Origin: Gammaproteobacteria bacterium
GTDB taxonomy: Bacteria > Pseudomonadota > Gammaproteobacteria > Steroidobacterales > Woeseiaceae
NCBI GenBank assembly: GCA_029881015.1
Contig: JAOUNK010000172.1
Coordinates: forward strand, 1 to 7,191
Direction: 5' to 3'
Length of the DNA: 7,191 nucleotides
In this document: piece by piece, positions 1 to 6,940 of the stretch
Numbering within the stretch: the stretch's first letter is position 1
Layout: each line of letters opens with the position of its first letter
Translations under genes and position numbers: made by a program
Notes under the pieces: generated by a model
What the model was told of the DNA's origin: nothing
What the model saw: only the letters and a program-made list of their open reading frames with translations
Database searches by the model: none

Positions 1-1273
1 GGCCGACAGCCTGGGCGGTCCTGACCTGACACCGGTCGGCGCCGAACGCGCCGGCAATGCGGCCGGCACGATTCCGGCCTGGACAGGCGGTCTGGACAAA
101 CTGCCGGCCGGCTATGTCGAAGGGCAACCGCTGCTCGACCCGTTCCCGAACGAACAGGCGAAGTTTACGATTACAGCGGCCAACTACGAACAGTACAAGG
201 ACAACCTGTCACCGGGCCAGATCGCGTTGCTGAAACGCTACCCTGACACGTTCCGCATGCCGGTCTACGAGACCCATCGGACGGCGGCCTACCCGGATGA
301 GCTGTACGCCGACTACAAGATAGACGCCGTGACGGCGACGACCACCGACGGCGGCAACGGCCTTGCGAACGTCGATTCCTACCTGCCGTTCCCGATTCCT
401 GACAACGGCATCGAAGTCGTCTGGAACCACATCCTCCGCTATCGCGGCGGCAGTGTGCGGCGCGTGTATGCGCAGATCCCCGTGCAGGCCAACGGTGCGT
501 TCAGCCCGGTCGTCCTCGACGAGCAGCTGACGTTTGCCAACTACCTGCCGGGAGCCCCGGAGAACCGCCTGTTCTACTTCAAGCAAGCGATCAAGGCACC
601 CGCAAGACTCGAGGGTGACGTGCTGCTCGTGCACGAGAACATCAACCAGATCGTTGAGCCACGCGCGGCATGGATCTACAACGCCGGCCAGCGTCGCGTA
701 CGCCGCGCGCCGGACGTCAAGTACGACGGACCGGGCACGGCCTCGGACGGCCTGCGGACCTCCGATGATCTCGACATGTACAACGGCGCGCCGGATCGCT
801 ACGAATGGAAGCTCCTGGGCAAGAAAGAGCTCTACATCCCGTACAACGCCTACAGGCTCCTGGACAAGAACCTCAAGTACAAGGACATCGTGCTCGAGGG
901 CCATCTGAACCCCGAGTTCCTGCGCTACGAGCTGCACCGCGTCTGGGTTGTCGAAGCCACGTTGAAAGACGGCCAGCGGCACATTTATGCACGGCGGACC
1001 TTCTACGTCGATGAGGACACCTGGCAGATCAGCATTGCCGACCTTTACGACGGCCGTGGCGAGCTCTGGCGCGTTCGCGAAGCACACAACCTGTCGCACT
1101 ACCAGGTCAAGGTGCCTTGGTACGCACTCGAGACCTCGCACGACCTGATCTCCGGTCGTCACCTGCCACAGGGACTCGACAACGAGCTCAACGGCTACCA
1201 GTACCAGTGGGACTACAAGGTAACCGAGCGTGAGTACACGCCGGCAGCACTGCGTCGCTCAGGTGTTCGCTAG
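1..1273 (+). CDS. DUF1329 family envelope protein, 5'-truncated by window edge
   Basis: The reading frame is already open at base 2 and runs to TAG at 1271-1273, giving 423 visible residues. Near the visible N-terminus is the family signature LTPVGAERAGNAAGTIPAWT, followed by TGG. DUF1329 (PF07044) proteins start with it soon after their signal peptide, so only about 25-40 residues, including the export signal, should be missing. The methionine at 227 is internal, because the family similarity begins well upstream of it. The body is rich in Tyr, Trp, Arg and Asp, as expected of a soluble beta-rich periplasmic protein, and shows no membrane segment. The C-terminus (YQWDYKVTEREYTPAALR) is also typical of the family. 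DUF1329 proteins are thought to resemble LolA/LolB-type lipid or lipoprotein carriers; their biochemical role is not established. Here the gene heads a + strand operon with a YCF48-like protein and an RND transporter, suggesting a periplasmic or outer-membrane part of a hydrophobic-substrate export path (inference). Family assignment is confident; function is not. Confidence 0.93.
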   Translation, partial: ADSLGGPDLTPVGAERAGNAAGTIPAWTGGLDKLPAGYVEGQPLLDPFPNEQAKFTITAANYEQYKDNLSPGQIALLKRYPDTFRMPVYETHRTAAYPDELYADYKIDAVTATTTDGGNGLANVDSYLPFPIPDNGIEVVWNHILRYRGGSVRRVYAQIPVQANGAFSPVVLDEQLTFANYLPGAPENRLFYFKQAIKAPARLEGDVLLVHENINQIVEPRAAWIYNAGQRRVRRAPDVKYDGPGTASDGLRTSDDLDMYNGAPDRYEWKLLGKKELYIPYNAYRLLDKNLKYKDIVLEGHLNPEFLRYELHRVWVVEATLKDGQRHIYARRTFYVDEDTWQISIADLYDGRGELWRVREAHNLSHYQVKVPWYALETSHDLISGRHLPQGLDNELNGYQYQWDYKVTEREYTPAALRRSGVR

Positions 1274-2414
1274 CCGCAATCGGGTACCCGGGACCGTCGC
1301 CGTGCAGGCGGCGGTCCTTACCTGCCTGTTGAGCTGGCTGGCGGCAAGCCCCGCCACAGCCGCCGAATACGCCCTGCTCCCCGCGCTGAAGACGGATCGC
1401 GCGCTCGAGGGCCTGCTGCTGGATGTCGCGCATAACGGCAGACGCATGCTGGTCGCCGGCGAAGCGGGTCACATCCTGTTTTCGGACGACAGCGGGCAGA
1501 ACTGGGTGCATGCCGATGTTCCCGTATCCCTCGCCATTACGTCGGTTGCCTTCGCCGGCAAGGAGCAGGCCTGGGCCACGGCCCATGACGGCTACCTGCT
1601 GCGGTCGACCGACAATGGGACGACCTGGCAGGTCAAACTGACGGGGTCGGATGTCGCGCGGCTGTCGGTCGGCGCCATCGAGGAACGCGTGGCGGCACTG
1701 CAGGCCGCTGTCGACGACGCAGCGCCCGAAGACCAGGAAGAACTCGGGTGGGTGCTGGACGACGCCATGTTCGCGCTCGAGGAAGCCGAAGCGGCGATCG
1801 ATGAGGGCATGACGTCGCCGCTGCTGAACGTCTGGTTTGCCAATGACAGGGAGGGCTACGTGGCGGGCGCCTACGGCACCTTCCTGCGCACGCGTGATGG
1901 CGGCGATAGCTGGACCGTGGAAGGCAACCGGCTCGACAATCCTGACAACTACCATCTTTACGCCATCGCCCAGTCCGCCGCGGGCACGCTGCTGCTGGTG
2001 GGCGAAGCCGGCACGCTGCTGCGCTCAATGGATGGGGGCGACCAGTGGGAACGTCTCGAGACGCCCTATAACGGCTCCTTCTTCGGCACGGTCGCCAGCG
2101 GCGATGGCAGCCTGTTGATCTTCGGCCTGCGCGGCAACGTATTCCGGTCGAGCGATGAAGGCGCAAGCTGGACCGCCGTCGATACGGGCGACCAGCGTAC
2201 GCTGATGTGTGGCACGGCTGACAGCAGCGGATCCGTAGTCCTTGCAGGCTCCGCCGGTGCGGTGCTGCACAGCCGCGACCACGGTGCCAGCTTCCACGTC
2301 GTGCCCACCGAGGGCAATAAAGTCTACAGCGGCGTCACGACCGCCCAGGATGGGAGCGCCCTGCTCGTCGGCTTCGGTGGTATTTCTATCATGGCAGGAC
2401 ACAACGATGAGTGA
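1230..2414 (+). CDS. Secreted YCF48-like / Asp-box beta-propeller protein
   Basis: The 394-residue product (GTG start) has a hydrophobic export segment at residues 22-40 and a likely signal peptidase I site near ATA-AEY (residues 42-46), so the mature protein should be periplasmic. Six Asp-box motifs (S/T-x-D-x-G-x-x-W/F) lie at residues 85-92, 126-133, 221-228, 266-273, 307-314 and 348-355. Apart from one gap they recur every 41-45 residues, as in the seven-bladed propeller of YCF48/HCF136 and BNR-repeat proteins. Between boxes 2 and 3 sits an acidic, probably helical insert (about 149-197) that interrupts the propeller. The start is uncertain: in-frame GTG codons occur at 1230, 1263 and 1302. 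The one at 1230 has AAGG at 1217-1220 upstream and overlaps the DUF1329 gene by 44 bp; 1263 would give a more compact signal peptide (Arg15 and Arg17 before the hydrophobic core). Photosystem assembly is not implied; such proteins are common in non-photosynthetic bacteria next to RND exporters, where a scaffold or partner role is inferred. Confidence 0.9.
   Translation: MSTRRQHCVAQVFASRNRVPGTVAVQAAVLTCLLSWLAASPATAAEYALLPALKTDRALEGLLLDVAHNGRRMLVAGEAGHILFSDDSGQNWVHADVPVSLAITSVAFAGKEQAWATAHDGYLLRSTDNGTTWQVKLTGSDVARLSVGAIEERVAALQAAVDDAAPEDQEELGWVLDDAMFALEEAEAAIDEGMTSPLLNVWFANDREGYVAGAYGTFLRTRDGGDSWTVEGNRLDNPDNYHLYAIAQSAAGTLLLVGEAGTLLRSMDGGDQWERLETPYNGSFFGTVASGDGSLLIFGLRGNVFRSSDEGASWTAVDTGDQRTLMCGTADSSGSVVLAGSAGAVLHSRDHGASFHVVPTEGNKVYSGVTTAQDGSALLVGFGGISIMAGHNDE
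2395..2400 (+). promoter_or_regulatory. Ribosome binding site setting the RND transporter start
   Basis: An AGGA core (2396-2399) lies 7 nt before ATG 2407. It decides the start: the frame stays open upstream to 2242, but those residues are Pro/Ser/Cys-rich with no transporter character and are antiparallel to nothing known. From 2407 the protein begins with a short polar stretch followed by TM1. The site lies inside the YCF48-like gene. Confidence 0.7.
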
Positions 2415-4761
2415 GACGCAGCGCGATCCGACTGGCCTGAACGGAGCCCCTGCGCCGCTTGCAGAGCGACTGCTGTTCGAGAATCGCGTCGCGGTGATCA
2501 TCGTCTTCGTGCTCGTCACCCTGTTCCTCGGCTACCAGGCCATGCAGCTGCGACCGGACGCCAGTTTCGAAAAAATGATCCCGACGTCGCATCCGTACAT
2601 CCAGAACTACCTGGACAATCGCGCCGATCTCGCGAGCCTTGGCAACTCGATTCGCATCATCGTGCAGTCGACCGACGGCGACATCTTCGACAAGGACTTC
2701 CAGGAAGCGCTGCGGCAGATCAACGACGAGGTCTTCTATATCGCCGGCGTCGACCGTGCCGGCCTGCAGTCCATCTGGACACCGAACATTCGCTGGAGCG
2801 AGGTCACCGAGGAGGGCTTCCGCGGCGGCACCGTGATTCCCAGTGACTACGATGGCTCCGAGCAATCGCTCGACCAGCTCCGCGCCAACGTATTGCGCTC
2901 GGGGCAGGTCGGCCGCCTGGTCGCCAACAACTTCCGCTCGGCGACGATTATTGCACCGCTGACCGACACCAACCCCGAGACGGGCGAACGGCTCAACTAC
3001 CGGGACTTCTCGGCGAGCATCGAGCAGCTGGTTCGCGACAAGTACGAAAACGACCGGATCAAGATCCGCGTGACGGGTTTCGCAAAGATCGTCGGCGACC
3101 TGATTGAAGGTGCTGCGCAAGTCGCACTGTTCTTCCTGGCCGCGTTCATCATCACCAAGGTCCTGTTGCTGCTGTATTCGCGCTGCTACTGGGCAACGCT
3201 GATACCCCTGCTCTGCTCGACCGTCGCTGTCGTGTGGCAGCTCGGCCTGCTGCACACGATGGGCTTCGGTCTCGATCCCTACTCGATGCTCGTGCCGTTC
3301 CTCGTGTTCGCGATCGGTATCAGTCACGGCGTACAGATCATCAATAACGTCGCGGCGCGATTCTTCTTCGGCGTTGGTGCATTGTGGTCTGCGAGACGCG
3401 CGTTCCGCGCCCTTTACATCGCCGGTTTCATTGCGCTGATCTCCGATGGCATCGGCTTCCTGACGCTCCGGGTGATCGAGATCCCCGTGATCCAGGAGCT
3501 GGCACTCACAGCCAGTATCGGCGTCGCCGTGCTGATCTTCACCAACCTGCTCCTGATGCCCGTCCTACTGTCCTACACGGGACTCACGAATTACTGCATG
3601 ACCTACGTGAAGCGCAGGCAGGAGAAGCCGTCCCGCCTGTGGCCGTTCATTGCCCGCTTCGCCAAACCGCCGTTCGCGCCGATCACCGTCATCATCGGCA
3701 TCGCACTGTTTGCGATCGGCATTTACGGCGGCAAGGACCTGCGCATCGGCGACCTGGATCCCGGTGCGCCGGAGCTGCGGCCGGATTCGCGTTACAACCT
3801 CGACAACGCCTACCTGACCGGCAACTACTCCACGAGTACCGACGTATTCGTCACGATGGTGCAAACGCCGCCGCAGGCTTGTGGCGACTACACGACGGTA
3901 GCCGCGGTCGATCGCTTCCAGGAAGTCATGCTGGACACGCCGGGCGTGCAGTCCGTGATCTCGCTCGTGAACATCTCGAAGCGCGTCACCATGGCGATGA
4001 ACGAGGGCAATCCCAAGTGGCACACGCTGAGCCGCAACCGCTACATCCTGAACAACTCGCTGGCGCTCGTGCCGAGCAACCTGATCAATACGGATTGCAG
4101 CATGGTGCCCGTGCTGATCTTCCTGGATGACCACAAGGCCGAGACACTCAAGGCCGTGGTGCGCGACGTCGAGGCATTTGCCGCACAGTACAACAGCGAC
4201 GACGTGACCTTCCTGCTGGCCGCCGGCAACTCGGGCATCGAGTCGGCAACGAACATCGTCATCAGCAAGGCCCAGTACCAGATGCTCGCGCTGGTCTATG
4301 CCGTTGTCATGTTCCTGGTATTCGTTACCTTCAAGTCGTGGCGACCCGTGCTGTGCATCGTGCTGCCACTCGCGCTGACATCCGTCCTGGGCCAGGCCCT
4401 CATGGCCTACCTCGGCATCGGCGTGAAAGTCGCGACGCTGCCCGTGATCGCACTCGGCGTCGGCATCGGCGTGGACTACGGTATCTACATCTACAGCAAG
4501 ATGGACACTTACCTGAAGCGCGGTATCAGCGTGTTCGAATCGTACGTGAAGACCCTGCAGACGACCGGCATGGCCGTTGCGTTCACGGGCATCACGCTGG
4601 CGATCGGCGTTGGCACGTGGATCTTCTCACCGATCAAGTTCCAGGCCGATATGGGACTGATGCTCACGTTCATGTTCCTCTGGAACATGCTCGGCGCGCT
4701 CACCCTGCTGCCCGCGCTGGCTCATTACCTCATCAAGGTGGAAGCGCCAGCGGCAGGCTGA
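2407..4761 (+). CDS. RND-superfamily (MMPL-type) inner-membrane exporter
   Basis: This 784-residue protein has the two-fold RND layout. TM1 is at about 27-47, then periplasmic domain 1 (48-230), TM2-TM6 (about 235-390), TM7 (about 424-441), periplasmic domain 2 (442-620) and TM8-TM12 (about 623-775). It matches the 'predicted exporter, RND superfamily' group (COG1033/MMPL) rather than the larger tripartite AcrB pumps, which exceed 1000 residues. The second-half relay motif GVGIGVDYG in TM10 carries Asp690-Tyr691, equivalent to the proton-relay Asp-Tyr pair of MmpL proteins. The first-half counterpart in TM4 reads AIGISHGVQ, with Ser306-His307 in those positions. Cys492 and Cys564 in periplasmic domain 2 could form a disulfide. 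The ATG overlaps the upstream stop (ATGAGTGA), implying translational coupling to the YCF48-like gene. Related MMPL/HpnN-type proteins move lipids or hydrophobic molecules using the proton gradient; the substrate here is unknown. The 3' end overlaps the convergent kinase gene by 29 bp. Confidence 0.92.
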   Translation: MSETQRDPTGLNGAPAPLAERLLFENRVAVIIVFVLVTLFLGYQAMQLRPDASFEKMIPTSHPYIQNYLDNRADLASLGNSIRIIVQSTDGDIFDKDFQEALRQINDEVFYIAGVDRAGLQSIWTPNIRWSEVTEEGFRGGTVIPSDYDGSEQSLDQLRANVLRSGQVGRLVANNFRSATIIAPLTDTNPETGERLNYRDFSASIEQLVRDKYENDRIKIRVTGFAKIVGDLIEGAAQVALFFLAAFIITKVLLLLYSRCYWATLIPLLCSTVAVVWQLGLLHTMGFGLDPYSMLVPFLVFAIGISHGVQIINNVAARFFFGVGALWSARRAFRALYIAGFIALISDGIGFLTLRVIEIPVIQELALTASIGVAVLIFTNLLLMPVLLSYTGLTNYCMTYVKRRQEKPSRLWPFIARFAKPPFAPITVIIGIALFAIGIYGGKDLRIGDLDPGAPELRPDSRYNLDNAYLTGNYSTSTDVFVTMVQTPPQACGDYTTVAAVDRFQEVMLDTPGVQSVISLVNISKRVTMAMNEGNPKWHTLSRNRYILNNSLALVPSNLINTDCSMVPVLIFLDDHKAETLKAVVRDVEAFAAQYNSDDVTFLLAAGNSGIESATNIVISKAQYQMLALVYAVVMFLVFVTFKSWRPVLCIVLPLALTSVLGQALMAYLGIGVKVATLPVIALGVGIGVDYGIYIYSKMDTYLKRGISVFESYVKTLQTTGMAVAFTGITLAIGVGTWIFSPIKFQADMGLMLTFMFLWNMLGALTLLPALAHYLIKVEAPAAG

Positions 4762-6100
4762 TCTCGACGCGCAGGCCGTTGTCAGTGTTCCTGGCCGTTA
4801 TCGCTCCGCCGTGTAACGCCGTTGCGCGCGCGGCGATGGCCAGGCCCAGCCCGCCACTCTGTTGTGCGGTGCTGGCCTGTCGCGCCGTTGCCCGATAGAA
4901 CGGCTCGAAGATACGCTCGAGTTCATCGTCCGGCACTCCGCCGCCCTGGTCCTCGACGGTGATCAGCGCCCGCGCGTCATCGACCGTCAACCCGACCGTC
5001 ACGTTACCGTCCTCATGGCTGTGCTGCAGCGCATTGCGGATGACATTCTCAATACAGCTACGCAGTGCATTCGGGTAGCCGCTCAGCGTGCATTCGGCGC
5101 CCGTTTCCAGCTCGATCCTGGCATCGGTGCCCTGGTGACCGAACTCGTAGCGCACGTCATCCACCACCGCGCGCAACAACTCGTCGAGGCTCACCGTCGA
5201 CCGGCCCTCATGAAAACCCGAATCCAGCCGCGAGAACTCGAGGATGCGGCCGATAAGTTCGTCGAGCCGTTCCGTTTCCCTTTCGATGCGGTCGAGTTCG
5301 ACCAGGTCGCCCGTCTTGCGGCGCGCCAGTTCGAGCGCCACACGCAAGCGTGCCAGCGGGGACCGCAATTCGTGCGACACGTTCCGTGTGAGTTCCGTTT
5401 GCTGCAGCCAGGCGCGCTGCAGCCCGTCGGCCATGCGGTCGAAATCCTGGGCAAGCAGGCCGATTTCATCGCGCCGCTTGCCGAGGTGCTCCGCGATACG
5501 CGTGTCGAGATGGCCGCCCGCGATGGCATTTGCCGACTCGCGGAAGCGGCGGATGGGCCGGGAGATCGTGCGTGCGAGCAGGAACGAGACGATGGCGCTG
5601 ATGAGCAGTGCGAGCGCCGCAAGCGCTCCCCTGCCACGGTCGACGAACCAGCGCGTCGTGATGCTCCTGGCGGGTAACACGAAGACCGTGTAGACCCGGT
5701 TGTCGGGCGCCACCAGTTGCGTAAACGGACGGGCCAGGCGGATGTTGCGTGTGTCGTGCCGCGGTGGCCGGCGTCGGCGATCCGGATCCGCGAAACGCAC
5801 CATGGCAATCCGCACGGGCGCCGGTAACTTCCGGCCGAGGAGGTCCTTGCCGTTGTCGTCCAGTATGTACACCAGCGACTCGGTCGCGCCGGGCAGTGAG
5901 CGTAACCACCGCGTAAGCCCCTCACGGCCCTCCGCGTTGAGCGCCACGCTCGCCTCCATAACCGCGTCGCTGTCTTCGAAGTTCTGCATCATCTCGCGCG
6001 TGCGCTCGGCGTACCAGAAACCGAGCGCAGAGGCTGCGACGATGGTGATCACGATGATCGACCAGAACGAGACGAAGATGCGGATGAGCAGGCTACGCAT
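4733..6100 (-). CDS. cpxA: CpxA-like sensor histidine kinase
   Basis: The 455-residue inner-membrane kinase is oriented right to left. TM1 spans about residues 8-29, a periplasmic sensor of about 125 residues follows, and TM2 is at about 159-177. HAMP covers roughly 178-230. The dimerisation/phosphoacceptor H-box VSHELRSPLAR has His243. The ATPase domain has an N-box (NVIRNALQHS, Asn352/Asn356), G1 (EDQGGGVP, 383-390), F-box (IFEPFYR) and G2 (GGLGLAI, 416-422), so all catalytic elements are present. The N-terminus (SLLIRIFVSFW), the segment LDRIERETERLD and overall length resemble E. coli CpxA, though an orthologue should be confirmed by phylogeny. The start at 6100 is chosen because AGGGG (6108-6112 on the complement) sits 7 nt upstream and the protein then opens with TM1; a longer frame to 6181 adds only out-of-frame-like residues overlapping the regulator gene. 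The ATG overlaps the regulator stop (ATGCGTAG). The periplasmic loop has an unusual Arg-rich patch (108-118). It should phosphorylate and dephosphorylate the adjacent regulator in response to envelope stress. Confidence 0.93.
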   Translation of the reverse strand: MRSLLIRIFVSFWSIIVITIVAASALGFWYAERTREMMQNFEDSDAVMEASVALNAEGREGLTRWLRSLPGATESLVYILDDNGKDLLGRKLPAPVRIAMVRFADPDRRRRPPRHDTRNIRLARPFTQLVAPDNRVYTVFVLPARSITTRWFVDRGRGALAALALLISAIVSFLLARTISRPIRRFRESANAIAGGHLDTRIAEHLGKRRDEIGLLAQDFDRMADGLQRAWLQQTELTRNVSHELRSPLARLRVALELARRKTGDLVELDRIERETERLDELIGRILEFSRLDSGFHEGRSTVSLDELLRAVVDDVRYEFGHQGTDARIELETGAECTLSGYPNALRSCIENVIRNALQHSHEDGNVTVGLTVDDARALITVEDQGGGVPDDELERIFEPFYRATARQASTAQQSGGLGLAIAARATALHGGAITARNTDNGLRVEISLPLALPP

Positions 6101-6812
6101 CCGGGCGCCCCTGCTCGTCCACGAGTAGCAAGTAACCGACGCCGCGCTGGCTGCGGATGGACGGATTGTCCACGCCCGCACCCGAGAGTTTGCGGCGCAC
6201 GTTGCTCACATGCGTGTCGATGCTGCGGTCGTAGGGCATGTAGCGTCGACCGAGCACCTGTTGTGTGAGCTGCTCCTTGGGAACGACCTTGCCGGGCGAC
6301 TCGGCCAGGCAGCGCAAAAGTTCGAACTCGGTGCCGGTAAGGCGTATCGACTCACCGCCCGCACTGACGCGCCGCGCACGCGCGTCCACTTCCAGCGCGC
6401 CGACGCTGAGTGCACCGCCACGTTTCTCGTCGGGCCGGGAACGCCGCATGATGGCCTTGATGCGCGCGAGCAGCTCCCGCGGGTTGAAAGGTTTGGAGAG
6501 GTAGTCATCGGCCCCGAACTCGAGGCCGAGAATCCGGTCCACGTCGTCGCCGCGCGCCGTGAGCATGATGATGGGTATGTCGCTGGACCGCCGGACTTCC
6601 TTGAGGACGTCGATGCCGTTCATCCCGGGCAGCATGATGTCGAGTATCAGCAGATCCCAGGCGTCCTGCCGGAGGGCCTGTAAACCGTCCTCGCCGCTGA
6701 GTCGGGCGCTGACGTCCAGATGATCAGGTGCAAGGAACTCTTTGAGCATTTCGCCGAGCTCCCGGTCGTCATCGATGATGAGGATCTTCGAAGCGGTCAT
6801 GGGAGGCATCAT
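6093..6812 (-). CDS. cpxR: CpxR-like OmpR-family response regulator
   Basis: The 239-residue product has an N-terminal receiver domain (about 8-122). The acidic pocket is Asp14-Asp16 in ILIIDDDREL, the phosphoacceptor is Asp58 in LLILDIMLPG, Thr85 is in MLTARG and Lys107 is in SKPFN. A C-terminal OmpR/PhoB winged helix (about 135-233) carries LTGTEFELL, the recognition region DRSIDTHVSNVRRKL and the wing residues RGVGYLL. The sequences DDDREL, MNGIDVLK, VDRILGLEFGADDYL and QVLGRRYMPYDRSID closely track CpxR of enterobacteria. The symbol rests on this plus the partner kinase and the divergent CpxP-like gene. Start choice: ATG codons lie at 6812, 6809 and 6800. The first two have a weak GGGA-type site upstream (6823-6826), whereas 6800 has no purine-rich site before it, although it gives the CpxR-like start MTASKILIIDDD. 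It is the first gene of a two-gene - strand operon and is probably autoregulated through half-sites in the divergent promoter region. Confidence 0.93.
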   Translation of the reverse strand: MMPPMTASKILIIDDDRELGEMLKEFLAPDHLDVSARLSGEDGLQALRQDAWDLLILDIMLPGMNGIDVLKEVRRSSDIPIIMLTARGDDVDRILGLEFGADDYLSKPFNPRELLARIKAIMRRSRPDEKRGGALSVGALEVDARARRVSAGGESIRLTGTEFELLRCLAESPGKVVPKEQLTQQVLGRRYMPYDRSIDTHVSNVRRKLSGAGVDNPSIRSQRGVGYLLLVDEQGRPDA

Positions 6813-6822
6813 CGTGGATCAA

Positions 6823-6846
6823 TCCCGCGGCTGCTGCAATGCGGGA
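6823..6846. repeat. Short inverted repeat in the cpxR-like leader
   Basis: TCCCGC at 6823-6828 and GCGGGA at 6841-6846 form perfect 6-bp arms separated by 12 bp. In the - strand transcript the downstream arm contains the only plausible ribosome binding site (GGGA, about 10 nt before ATG 6812), so a hairpin would hide it. There is no T-run after the stem in either direction, so it does not look like an intrinsic terminator. Arms of 6 bp can arise by chance in DNA of this GC content. Confidence 0.35.
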
Positions 6847-6855
6847 AACACCATC

Positions 6856-6870
6856 CTGACAGTTCTTGAC
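6856..6870 (-). promoter_or_regulatory. Candidate CpxR box
   Basis: Read on the - strand this is GTCAA-N5-GTCAG. The E. coli CpxR consensus is GTAAA-N5-GTAAA, so spacing is exact and each half-site differs at the third base, the second also at the fifth. It lies 81-96 bp before the CpxP-like start and 44-58 bp before the regulator start, a suitable place for activation of both. Further TGAC-like half-sites follow at about 10-bp steps. Recognition is by eye, so the exact binding site remains an inference. Confidence 0.5.
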
Positions 6871-6940
6871 ACTCCTTTGCACGGCACTGACGTAACTCCA
6901 TACGGGACGCCGTACTCTATGCATCACACCCAGCGACCTG

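Noticed and set aside
209..1162. 317-codon open frame on the - strand opposite the DUF1329 gene
   Set aside because: It is a mirror of the real gene in GC-rich DNA; the product is Val/Arg-rich with no recognisable domain, while the + strand frame has clear family signatures.
1188..1955. 255-codon open frame on the - strand opposite the YCF48-like gene
   Set aside because: No domain or ribosome site is evident, and the + strand has six Asp-boxes and a signal peptide.
2242..2406. N-terminal extension of the RND transporter by 55 residues
   Set aside because: The extension is Pro/Ser/Cys-rich, lies within the YCF48-like gene and lacks a ribosome site; ATG 2407 has one and starts just before TM1.
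1230..2414. Photosystem II assembly role for the YCF48-like protein
   Set aside because: There are no photosynthesis genes in the window, and the Asp-box propeller fold is widespread in non-photosynthetic bacteria.
2389..3327. 312-codon open frame on the - strand opposite the RND gene
   Set aside because: The product is rich in Glu/Arg/Val, as expected from the reverse complement of membrane-protein codons, and has no motif.
4700..4800. Intrinsic terminator between the convergent genes
   Set aside because: The genes overlap and I see no GC stem followed by a T-run on either strand here.
4862..5677. 271-codon open frame on the + strand inside the kinase gene
   Set aside because: It is antisense to catalytically complete kinase domains and has no independent support.
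6101..6181. N-terminal extension of the kinase by 27 residues
   Set aside because: It overlaps the conserved wing of the regulator, and ATG 6100 has a well-spaced ribosome site with TM1 immediately after.
6866..6871. TTGACA as a classical -35 box for the CpxP-like gene
   Set aside because: No acceptable -10 lies 16-18 bp downstream; the hexamer fits better as part of the phased regulator half-sites.
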